Assembly: GCF_052060015.1 (NCBI RefSeq)
Contig: NZ_JBPODZ010000001.1
Coordinates: forward strand, 62,001 to 126,000
Source: Arhodomonas sp052060015
Lineage (GTDB): Bacteria > Pseudomonadota > Gammaproteobacteria > Nitrococcales > Nitrococcaceae
Direction of reading: 5' to 3'
Length of the DNA: 64,000 nt
A program made the translations under genes and the position numbers. The notes beneath the pieces were generated by a model. That model was not told the DNA's origin. It did not search any database and was given only the letters and a program-made list of their open reading frames with translations. The number at the start of each line of letters is the position of its first letter. Positions within the stretch are counted from its first letter, which is position 1. Of this stretch, positions 18,113 through 25,791 are shown piece after piece.

Positions 18113-18555
18113 GCCGAGTGGAGATCTATACCGATGGCGCGTGCCGGGGCAATCCCGGCCCCGGCGGCTGGGGTGCGGTGCTGCGCTACGGCGAGCATGA
18201 GCGCGAGCTCTGGGGCGGCGAGCCGGAGACCACCAACAACCGCATGGAGCTGACCGCGGCGATCGAGGCACTGGCCAGCCTAAAGCGCCGTTGCGAGGTG
18301 GACCTCACCACCGACTCCGAGTACCTGCGCAAGGGGATCACCGAGTGGCTGCCCAACTGGAAGCGCCGGGGCTGGCGTACCAGTGCGCGCAAGCCGGTGA
18401 AGAACGCCGACCTCTGGCAGCGCCTCGACGAGCTGGCCGGCGAGCACACCGTGCACTGGCACTGGGTCCGGGGCCATACCGGGCATGCGGAGAATGAGCG
18501 CGCCGACGAGCTGGCCAATCGCGGCATCGACGAACTGCGGGAGACGACCCCGTAG
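18109..18555 (+). CDS. rnhA: Ribonuclease HI
   Basis: 148 residues from the GTG at 18109, coupled to the preceding stop. The four carboxylates of the DEDD site are visible: YTDGACRGNPGPGGWG, NNRMELTAAIEAL, DLTTDSEYLRKGI and ENERADELANRG. The basic substrate handle NWKRRGWRTSARKPVKN is intact. It cuts RNA in RNA-DNA hybrids. The TAG stop belongs to a REP head. Confidence 0.96.
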   Translation: MSRVEIYTDGACRGNPGPGGWGAVLRYGEHERELWGGEPETTNNRMELTAAIEALASLKRRCEVDLTTDSEYLRKGITEWLPNWKRRGWRTSARKPVKNADLWQRLDELAGEHTVHWHWVRGHTGHAENERADELANRGIDELRETTP

Positions 18556-18640
18556 GGGCGCGCTTCGCGCGCGAAGGTTCGCCTCCTTCGCCTGCCTCGC
18601 AGTAGTAGTAGGGCGGATGGAGCGCAGCGAAATCCGCCGC
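18552..18640. repeat. REP elements between rnhA and dnaQ
   Basis: A GTAGGGGCGCGCTTCGCGCGCG element at 18552 is followed by TTCGCCT and GCCTCGC fragments, a (GTA) run, and a GTAGGGCGGATGGAGCGCAGCGAAATCCGCC element from 18608. The first GTAG holds the rnhA stop codon. Confidence 0.7.
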
Positions 18641-18688
18641 AGAGGCGGGTCACGACCCGTGCCTAACCCAACGGAACCAGGGGAGCGA

Positions 18689-19432
18689 ATGCGCCAGATC
18701 GTATTGGATACCGAGACCACCGGCCTGGAGACCGCCGACGGCCACCGCATCATCGAGGTCGGCTGCTACGAGCTCAACTACCGCCGGCCCACCGGCCGCA
18801 CCTTCCATTACTACCTCAACCCGGACCGGGAGGTGGACGTTGGTGCCCAGGAGGTCCACGGCATCACCAATGGATTCCTGGCGGACAAGCCCCGCTTCGG
18901 CGAAATCGCCCAGGCCTTCATCGATTTCATCCGCGATGCCGAGCTCGTCATCCACAACGCCCCTTTCGACGTGGGCTTCCTGGACTATGAGCTCTCGCTG
19001 CTGGGCGAGGCCTGGGGGCGGGTCAATGACTACGCCACGGTGCTCGATACGCTGACCATGGCCCGGGAGATGCACCCGGGCCAGCGCAACTCCCTGGATG
19101 CCCTGTGCAAGCGCTACGAGGTGGACAACAGCGGCCGCGAGTTCCACGGCGCGTTGCTCGACGCGCAGATCCTCGCCGACGTCTACCTGGCGATGACCGG
19201 CGGCCAGGCGGCCCTGTCGCTGGCCACCCACGGCGGTGGCGGGGAGGACGGCGCCGACCCCGAGGCGATACGCCGGCTGCCAGCGGACCGTCCACGGCTC
19301 GCCGTCGTCACCGCGAGCGAGTCCGAGCGGGCCGCCCACGAGGCCTGGCTGGAACGCCTCGACGAGGCCGCCGGGGGGCCGTGCCTGTGGCGACAACTGG
19401 AGATGGAGCCAGTGGCGGAGAGTGGCGAATGA
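18689..19432 (+). CDS. dnaQ: DNA polymerase III epsilon subunit (3'-5' exonuclease)
   Basis: 247 residues from the ATG at 18689 after GGGAG. Exo I is IVLDTETTGLET, Exo II is ELVIHNAPFDVGFLDYEL, Exo III is FHGALLDAQILADVYLAMTGG, as in E. coli epsilon. The C-terminal extension should contact the alpha subunit. Proofreading subunit of the replicative polymerase. Its stop overlaps the next gene (ATGA). Confidence 0.95.
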   Translation: MRQIVLDTETTGLETADGHRIIEVGCYELNYRRPTGRTFHYYLNPDREVDVGAQEVHGITNGFLADKPRFGEIAQAFIDFIRDAELVIHNAPFDVGFLDYELSLLGEAWGRVNDYATVLDTLTMAREMHPGQRNSLDALCKRYEVDNSGREFHGALLDAQILADVYLAMTGGQAALSLATHGGGGEDGADPEAIRRLPADRPRLAVVTASESERAAHEAWLERLDEAAGGPCLWRQLEMEPVAESGE

Positions 19433-20160
19433 GCACCCGTCTGCGCGCGCCCGTCGAGGCCATTACCTTCGACCTGGACTATACCCTCTGGGAGCTCGAG
19501 GGGGTCATCGAGCACGCCGAGCGGCGCGCCTACGCCTTCCTGGACCGGCATTTCCCGGCCGTCACCGCCGCGCTCTCGCTGGAGGAGGTCCTTGCCCTGC
19601 GCGGCCGGACCGCCGACGACCGCCCGGAGTTGCTGCACAATGTCACCGCCCTGCGGCACGAAGTCTTCCGCCGTGCCGGTCGCGCCGGCGGCTACGACGG
19701 CAAGGCCTTGGAGGAGCTGGTGGAGCGCACCTTTGCCGAGTTCCTGGACGCCCGCCATGAGGTGGTCCTCTTCGACGACACCATCCCGGTGCTGGACTGG
19801 CTGCGGGGGCAGGGCCTGCGGGTAGGGGCCATCACCAATGGCAACGCCGAGGTCCACCGCCTGGGCCTGGATGGCTACTTCGACTTCGCGCTCTCCGCTA
19901 TGGAGGTGGGTGCCGCCAAGCCCTCCCACCTGGTCTTCGAGGCGGCCCGCGGCCGTGCCGGTGTGCCCATGGGGCATATCGTGCACGTGGGCGACGAACC
20001 CTCCACGGACGTCATCGGCGCCGCCACCGCCGGCATGCAGCCGGTCTGGTTCAACCGCCACGGGGCGTCGTGGCCCGCCGACGAGGTGCCGCGCACGCCC
20101 TGTGTCGAGCTCTCTTCACTGACTGAGTTGCGCGATCAGCTCGCGGAGGTGCTGGGATGA
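19429..20160 (+). CDS. HAD-superfamily hydrolase, YigB-like
   Basis: 243 residues. HAD motif 1 is ITFDLDYTLWE near residue 13, motif 2 lies in AITNGNAEV, the motif 3 Lys in GAAKPSHLVFEAA, and motif 4 in IVHVGDEPSTDVIGA. The WELEGVI stretch after motif 1 resembles YigB-type FMN or sugar phosphatases. It probably dephosphorylates a small metabolite. Coupled to dnaQ (ATGA) and to the next gene (ATGA). Confidence 0.85.
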   Translation: MSTRLRAPVEAITFDLDYTLWELEGVIEHAERRAYAFLDRHFPAVTAALSLEEVLALRGRTADDRPELLHNVTALRHEVFRRAGRAGGYDGKALEELVERTFAEFLDARHEVVLFDDTIPVLDWLRGQGLRVGAITNGNAEVHRLGLDGYFDFALSAMEVGAAKPSHLVFEAARGRAGVPMGHIVHVGDEPSTDVIGAATAGMQPVWFNRHGASWPADEVPRTPCVELSSLTELRDQLAEVLG

Positions 20161-21152
20161 GCGCCACCGTTACCGACACCAGCGTCGCCCCGCCACCGGC
20201 GGACGAGGACACACCGATCCGGGTCGGCGTCAGCGCCTGCCTGCTCGGCCAGGAGGTCCGCTTCGATTCCGGCCACAAGCGGGATCGCTTCGTCAGCGAC
20301 GTCCTCAGCCAGTACTTCGAGATGATCCCGGTCTGCCCGGAGGTGGCCATCGGGCTGGGGACACCGCGCCCGCCCATCCGCCTGGTCGGGGAGCCGGCGC
20401 ATCCGCGGGCGGTGGGTACCCGCGATGCCGCCAACGATGTCACCGATGCACTGGCCGAGTACGGTCGCACCATGGCCCGCGAGCTCGCCGGCATCAGCGG
20501 CTACATCCTCAAGAGCAAGTCGCCGAGCTGCGGCATGGAGCGGGTCAAGGTCTACAACGACGCCGGCAATCCCGTGGGCAGCGGCACCGGCATCTACGCC
20601 GCCGAGATCATGGCCGACAATCCCATGCTGCCGGTGGAGGAGGAGGGGCGGCTCAACGACCCGGTGCTGCGGGAGAACTTTATCGAGCGCATCTACGCCT
20701 ACCACCGCTGGCAGCGAATGATGGCGGAGGGCGTCAGCGCCGAGGCCCTGGTGGACTTCCATACCCGCCACAAGCTCATCCTCATGGCCCACGGCCCGGA
20801 GCGGATGCGTGCCCTCGGTCGGCTGGTAGCCCGCGCCGGCAGCGAACCGGTGGAGGAGTTGGCGGAGGAGTACGGCCAGGCCTTTATGCAGGCGCTGCGC
20901 TACCGTGCCACCCGGCGGCGGCACACCAACGTCATGCAGCACATCATGGGGTATCTCAAGACGGTGCTGGATACCGGCGACAAGGCGGAGCTCGTGGCGC
21001 TCATCGAGGACTACCGCCAGGGGCGGGTGCCGCTGATCGTGCCGGTGACGTTGCTGCGCCACCACTTCCGCCGCCACCCCGAGCCCTACATCGACCGCCA
21101 GCTCTACCTCACCTGGCAGCCGGCGGGGCTGTCGCTATGGAATCACATCTGA
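20157..21152 (+). CDS. DUF523 plus DUF1722 (YbgA-type) protein
   Basis: 331 residues in two domains. Residues ~20-165 are DUF523, with RVGVSACLLGQEVRFD, VCPEVAIGLGTPR and ILKSKSPSCGME; the cysteines in SACLLG, VCPE and SPSCG look like a metal or cluster site. Residues ~190-320 are DUF1722, with FHTRHKLILMAHGPE and YLKTVLDTGDKAEL. The fused form occurs widely in proteobacteria, with no assigned reaction. Confidence 0.85.
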   Translation: MSATVTDTSVAPPPADEDTPIRVGVSACLLGQEVRFDSGHKRDRFVSDVLSQYFEMIPVCPEVAIGLGTPRPPIRLVGEPAHPRAVGTRDAANDVTDALAEYGRTMARELAGISGYILKSKSPSCGMERVKVYNDAGNPVGSGTGIYAAEIMADNPMLPVEEEGRLNDPVLRENFIERIYAYHRWQRMMAEGVSAEALVDFHTRHKLILMAHGPERMRALGRLVARAGSEPVEELAEEYGQAFMQALRYRATRRRHTNVMQHIMGYLKTVLDTGDKAELVALIEDYRQGRVPLIVPVTLLRHHFRRHPEPYIDRQLYLTWQPAGLSLWNHI

Positions 21153-21161
21153 GGGACCGAC

Positions 21162-21947
21162 ATGACGGAACGCCGCTTCGGACTCATCGTCATCGGCGAC
21201 GAGCTGCTCTCCGGCAAGCGCCAGGACAAGCACTTCCCCAAGCTCGTCACCCTGCTCCACGCCCGCGGCCTGGAGCTGTCCTGGGTGCACTTCATCGGTG
21301 ATGACCCGGCGCTCATCCAGCGCACCCTCGGTGAGACCTTCGCCAGCGGCGACATCGTCATCAGCTGCGGCGGCATCGGCGCCACCCCCGACGATCGCAC
21401 CCGCGAATGCGCCGCCGCGGCGCTCGGTGTGCCCCTGGCGCGCCATCCCGACGGCGTCGCCGAGCTGGAGGCCCGCTTCGGCCGGCCGATCAAGCCCGAT
21501 CAGCGCCTGCGCCTAGTGGACTTCCCCCAGGGCTCGACCATCATCCCCAACCCGGTGAACCGCGTCCCCGGCTTCGCCATCCGCGAGCACTACTTCGTCC
21601 CCGGCTTCCCGAATATGGCCTGGCCGATGATGGAGTGGGTGCTGGATGTTCGCTACCCGCAGCTCCACGCCCCCGGCAGCCGGGTGGAGCAAGCCATCAG
21701 CGTGGACGGGGCGAAGGAGAGCGACGTCATCCCGCTGATGGAGCGCTTCGTCGAAGGGCATCCCGAGCTGCGCTTGTCCTGCCTGCCGAGCACCGAGCCC
21801 CACGGTTTCCGCCTGGAGCTCGGCCTGCGCGGCCCGGCCGACGCCGTCGCTGCCGGGATGGAGGAGATCCGCGCCGAGGTCGAGCGCCTCGGTTTCGCCT
21901 GGACCCCCGTCACCCCACCGCCCGAAGAGGACGGCTCCCCGGTGTAG
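21162..21947 (+). CDS. CinA/MoaB-like molybdopterin-binding-fold protein
   Basis: 261 residues. The MoCF-biosynthesis fold has LIVIGDELLSGKRQDKHF at the start and IVISCGGIGATPDDRTREC near 68, as in the N-terminal domain of CinA (competence/damage-inducible protein A). The C-terminal CinA amidase domain is absent. Later motifs include NRVPGFAIREHYFVPGFP. Its last ~30 codons (EIRAEVERLGFAW onward) are the source of the tandem array directly downstream, and its TAG stop lies in a REP head. Confidence 0.85.
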   Translation: MTERRFGLIVIGDELLSGKRQDKHFPKLVTLLHARGLELSWVHFIGDDPALIQRTLGETFASGDIVISCGGIGATPDDRTRECAAAALGVPLARHPDGVAELEARFGRPIKPDQRLRLVDFPQGSTIIPNPVNRVPGFAIREHYFVPGFPNMAWPMMEWVLDVRYPQLHAPGSRVEQAISVDGAKESDVIPLMERFVEGHPELRLSCLPSTEPHGFRLELGLRGPADAVAAGMEEIRAEVERLGFAWTPVTPPPEEDGSPV

Positions 21948-23908
21948 GTCGGCACCCGCCGAAGGCGGATGCCGACGTCCCGCTGTGCGGCCGCTGTGCC
22001 GAGCCGGCATTGGGCGCGGTATCGGCCCGGATGTCGGGTGCCGCCTGCGGCGGAACCCGACCTACGCGCCTGTCGCCGCCGGGATGGAGGAGATCCGCGC
22101 CGAGGTCGAGCGCCTCGGTTTCGCCTGGACCCCCGTCACCCCACCGCCCGAAGAGGACGGCTCCCCGGTGTAGGTCGGCACCCGCCGAAGGCGGATGCCG
22201 ACGTCCCGCTGTGCCGCCGCGGGGCCGCGCCGGCATTGGGCGCGTTATCGGCCCGGATGTCGGGTGCCGCCTACGGCGGAACCCGACCTACCCGCCTGTC
22301 GCCGCCGGCATGGAGGAGATCCGCGCCGAGGTCGAGCGCCTCGGTTTCGCCTGGACCCCCGTCACCCCACCGCCCGAAGAGGACGGCTCCCCGGTGTAGG
22401 TCGGCACCCGCCGAAGGCGGATGCCGACGTCCCGCTGTGCGGCCGCGGGGCCGCGCCGGCATTGGGCGCGGTATCGGCCCGGATGTCGGGTGCCGCCTGC
22501 GGCGGAACCCGACCTACGCGCCTGTCGCCGCCGGCATGGAGGAGATCCGCGCCGAGGTCGAGCGCCTCGGTTTCGCCTGGACCCCGGTCACCCCGCCGCC
22601 CGACGACGACGGCCCCCCGGTGTAGGTCGGCACCCGCCGAAGGCGGATGCCGACACCTTCCCCTGCCGAAGACGACGTCTTTCACGTGTTCGTCCGTGTC
22701 ACTCTTGGCCCACGTCGGCCGGAAGATCGGGTTCCGTCTGGCCCCAGTCTGGCGGGTAAAGGCCGTCCCGCACATAGCCGTGAAAGCTCGACCACGGCCA
22801 CCACTTGGGTGCTGGCGCAAGATCGTGCTTCACCGGGTTGTAGTGAATGTAGTCGACGTGGTCTCGCAGATCCTTCTCGTTCCGGATCAAATGCTCCCAG
22901 AACCGGCCCTGCCAGATACGTGCCCCATGGCCACGCCGCGTCACGTGCCGTTTGATGAGGCGCCACCGGAGGGAGAAATCCGCGTCGCCGGCAGGCAGGG
23001 TCCAGATGCAGTGAAGATGATCCGGCAGCAGCACGATCGCGTTGAGTCGAAAGGGATGCCTACCTTGCACGCGGCGCATCGCATCACCCAGGTTTCGACG
23101 GATGGCGGCGTCCGCCAAGCGTGGGTGCCGCTCGTGGGTGACCACCGTGAAGAAATAACAGCCGCCCGGCGTCCGGGCCCGTCGGTAGCGCATAGTCGAT
23201 CCTCCATGATCCGCAACAGCCGTTCCGTCGGCTCACCGTGCCCAGCGCGGTCATGATCGCCCGTCAGCCCGGACAATGGAAGGAGCGGCGCGGCGGCAGC
23301 GTGGGTGACCTCCGGCACCGGGGGAATGCGTTTGGGGTATAACGTCGGGTGCCGCCTACGGCGGAATCCGACCTACGTGCTGGACCCCGGCCACCTCGCC
23401 GCCCGACGAGGAGGTCCCCCGGTGTAGGTCGGCACCCGCCGAAGGCGGATGCCGACGTCCCGCTGTGCCGCCGCGGGGCCGCGCCGGCATTGGGCGCGGT
23501 ATCGGCCCGGATGTCGGGTGCCGCCTACGGCGGAACCCGACCTACCCGCCTGTCGCCGCCGGGATGGAGGAGATCCGCGCCGAGGTCGAGCACCTCGGTT
23601 TCGCCTGGTTCCCCGTCACGCCGCCGCCCGACGAGGACGGCCCCCCGGTGTAGGTCGGCACCCGCCGAAGGCGGATGCCGACGTCCCACCGTGCCGCTGC
23701 GGGGGCGCGCCGGCATTGGGCGCGGTATCGGCCCGGATGTCGGGTGCCGCCTACGGCGGAACCCGACCTACCCGCCTGTCGCCGCCGGGATGGAGGAGAT
23801 CCGCGCCGAGGTCGAGCACCTCGGTTTCGCCTGGTTCCCCGTCACGCCACCGCCCGACGAGGACGGCCCCCCGGTGTAGGTCGGCACCCGCCGAAGGCGG
23901 ATGCCGAC
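21858..23908. repeat. 226-bp array: gene tail plus REP pair, about 7 copies
   Basis: The motif ATGGAGGAGATCCGCG recurs at 21858, 22084, 22310, 22536, 23564 and 23790. Spacing is exactly 226 bp except across the RAYT gene, where a shortened tail (23377-23423) lies. Each unit holds the last 90 bp of the CinA-like gene including TAG, a REP (GTAGGTCGGCACCCGCC-GAA-GGCGGATGCCGAC), ~56 bp of spacer and an opposed REP (GTCGGGTGCCGCC-TGC-GGCGGAACCCGACCTAC). REP1 starts at 21944, 22170, 22396, 22622, 23424, 23650 and 23876. REP2 starts at 22033, 22259, 22485, 23344, 23513 and 23739. The extra gene tails lack ribosome sites and shift frame from unit to unit, so they are probably untranslated. Confidence 0.92.
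22699..23193 (-). CDS. REP-associated tyrosine transposase (RAYT)
   Basis: 164 residues of the Y1/HUH transposase-like (IS200/IS605-related) RAYT family. The HUH pair is in DHLHCIWTLP near residue 58. The candidate catalytic Tyr is in DHVDYIHYNPVKHDL near residue 115, a RAYT hallmark. The start MRYRRARTPGGCYFFTVVT is canonical. RAYTs bind and cut REP elements as single strands; they are single-copy domesticated enzymes linked to REP spread. The gene lies inside a REP pair of the 226-bp array. Confidence 0.93.
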   Translation of the reverse strand: MRYRRARTPGGCYFFTVVTHERHPRLADAAIRRNLGDAMRRVQGRHPFRLNAIVLLPDHLHCIWTLPAGDADFSLRWRLIKRHVTRRGHGARIWQGRFWEHLIRNEKDLRDHVDYIHYNPVKHDLAPAPKWWPWSSFHGYVRDGLYPPDWGQTEPDLPADVGQE

Positions 23909-23912
23909 AGTC

Positions 23913-24932
23913 CTAACCCGCCGAGGGCTCGGTGGCCGGGCCCGTGGCAGGGTCGGTGCCCTCCAGGCGGAGGTAGGCCTCCAGCTCGTCGCGGATCTCG
24001 TCGGTGATGCGCTCGGGGTGGGTGATGCGCATGTAGAAGATGGTGAAGTAGATCACCTTCACCGAGGTCACCAGCCGCTCGAAGACCGCACTCACCACCT
24101 TGCTCACCCAGAACGCGATGAGCGCGGGCAGCCAGCTGAAGTGCAGCGGCCCTTCCGAGAGCCAGGTGGTGGCCTCCGGGCCCAAGGCCTCGCGGAGGGA
24201 GCCGGCGTGGAAGGCCGGCACGGCGTCGCCCACCCAAAGGCCGAGGACCACCGCCGTGGCCGCGGCGATTAGATATAGCGGTGCCATCAGCGTGCCCACC
24301 GCCCGGGCCGCCAGATCGATGCCGAACACGCCCATCAGCGTCTCCGGCACCTGCTCACGCAGGCCCTTCATCCGCTCGATGCCGTCGCGCAGGCGCAGCC
24401 CGTCCACCGCCACCGCCGGCAGCAGGTAGTGGTTGACCAGGTCCCACACCTCGGTGAGCCCGGCTAGCAGGGCGCTCACCAGCGAGCCCATCAGCCCCTG
24501 TTTCTCCCCGCTCTGGCGCCGTCCCTGCCACGCGACGTAGGCGAAGATCATGTCCAGCAGCGCTAACCGCCGGTAGCTGCCCTTGAGCTCGCCGACGCGC
24601 TCGCCGGCCGCCTCCGGCGTAGTGGGCCGCCCCTGCACACTCTCGGCGACCAGCCAGCTCTGGCGGATCTCCAGGCGGTTGTAGAAAAAGTACTTGTAGA
24701 AAAACAACGCCACGGCCAGCAGCAGGAGCAGGGTGCCCAGCCCGCCGCGGTCCACGGCAATGGCGGTGATCGCGGCGAAGAACACGCACACCAGCACGGC
24801 CGCATAGACCGCCATGAACACCCACGGACGGACGATGCCCGGGTTGCGGCCAACGATGGTGAAGGTGTGCTTGAGCAGGTAGGCGAGTTGCTGGAGGCGC
24901 TCGCCGATGCCCGGTCTCCGGAGGTTTTGCAT
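23913..24932 (-). CDS. Integral membrane protein of unknown function
   Basis: 339 residues. Hydrophobic blocks are near 38-58 (FMAVYAAVLVCVFFAAITAI), 65-82, 215-233 and 262-280. The N-terminus GERLQQLAYLLKHTFTIVGRNPGI and the segment FYKYFFYNRLEIRQSWLVAES are distinctive but I do not recognise a named family with confidence. The Pro/Thr/Ala-rich tail ends next to the last REP of the array. No obvious operon partner. Confidence 0.6.
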   Translation of the reverse strand: MQNLRRPGIGERLQQLAYLLKHTFTIVGRNPGIVRPWVFMAVYAAVLVCVFFAAITAIAVDRGGLGTLLLLLAVALFFYKYFFYNRLEIRQSWLVAESVQGRPTTPEAAGERVGELKGSYRRLALLDMIFAYVAWQGRRQSGEKQGLMGSLVSALLAGLTEVWDLVNHYLLPAVAVDGLRLRDGIERMKGLREQVPETLMGVFGIDLAARAVGTLMAPLYLIAAATAVVLGLWVGDAVPAFHAGSLREALGPEATTWLSEGPLHFSWLPALIAFWVSKVVSAVFERLVTSVKVIYFTIFYMRITHPERITDEIRDELEAYLRLEGTDPATGPATEPSAG

Positions 24933-25010
24933 GTCGTGGTCCCGCCGCTGGTCTTGGGTCAGGTCACAGTGCCGGAGCCGACCTTACAGGAACCTTAAAC
25001 GGCGCCGAAC

Positions 25011-25643
25011 CTAGGCCATAGCACTCGGCCTGGCGCTCACCGCCTGGTACCAGCGCCGGGCGTTGGGGAGCGTCTCGTCGGGCTCGATGTGGAGCGCGCG
25101 GGCGGCGAAGTCCAATGTCACCAGCGCGGTGATATCCGCCACCGAGAATGTGGCGCCGGCGACGAACTCCTGGCCCTCGAGGCGTGCGTCCAGATCGGAG
25201 AGGAAGTTCCGGTAGCGCTGCGTACCACGCTCCACCAGTGCCTCGATCTGCGGCACGGGGTGAGGGCCGGGGAGGGCGCGGTCCTTGAAACCCGGCAGCT
25301 TGTTGCGGAAGGCCTCCATCACCGCCAGATAGCCATCCAGCTCCACCCACCGGTCGGCGGCACGGATCAGCGCCTGGCCGCGCGCGTCCGTGCCCATCAG
25401 CGCGGGCTTCGGGTGAAGGGCCTCGAAATAGGTGCAGATGGCCTCGCTGTCGGCGATGCAGGTGCCGTCGTCGAGCTCCAGCACCGGCACCGTGCCGTAA
25501 GGATTCTTGCACCGGAACGCCTCGGAGAAATGCTCGCCGCTGCGGAGATCCACCTCTTGCATGGGTACCTCCAGGCCCTTTTCGGCGAGGAACATCCGCA
25601 CCCGGCGCGGGCTCGGCGCGGTCTGGCAGGTATAGAGCAGCAT
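25011..25643 (-). CDS. Glutathione S-transferase family protein
   Basis: 210 residues from the ATG at 25643, preceded by AGGGGAGGA. The thioredoxin-like N-terminal domain has MLLYTCQTAPSPRRVRMFLA, the cis-Pro in PYGTVPVLELDDG, and SEAICTYFE for glutathione binding. The helical C-terminal domain has FVAGATFSVADITALVTLDF. It probably conjugates or reduces with glutathione; the substrate is unknown. Divergent from the giant surface-protein gene. Confidence 0.9.
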   Translation of the reverse strand: MLLYTCQTAPSPRRVRMFLAEKGLEVPMQEVDLRSGEHFSEAFRCKNPYGTVPVLELDDGTCIADSEAICTYFEALHPKPALMGTDARGQALIRAADRWVELDGYLAVMEAFRNKLPGFKDRALPGPHPVPQIEALVERGTQRYRNFLSDLDARLEGQEFVAGATFSVADITALVTLDFAARALHIEPDETLPNARRWYQAVSARPSAMA

Positions 25644-25791
25644 CAAATCCTCCCCTTGTTGTTGGCGGACGGCTCCCATGGAACCCCAAAGCGCCGGGGA
25701 AGGGAAGCCGGTGGGATTGAAACCGCCCGGCGCAGCCGCTACTCTCCCGGCGATGTCGTTCCAGGGAGGGAACGGCGAAGGAAGGTATGCC

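Noticed and set aside
21969..23879. Many Arg/Pro-rich open frames across the 226-bp array
   Set aside because: They arise from the GC-rich repeat itself, change frame between units and lack ribosome sites; they are treated as repeat DNA.
21944..23908. A CRISPR array
   Set aside because: The regular 226-bp period comes from gene tail plus REP pair; there are no short identical repeats with unique spacers and no cas genes.
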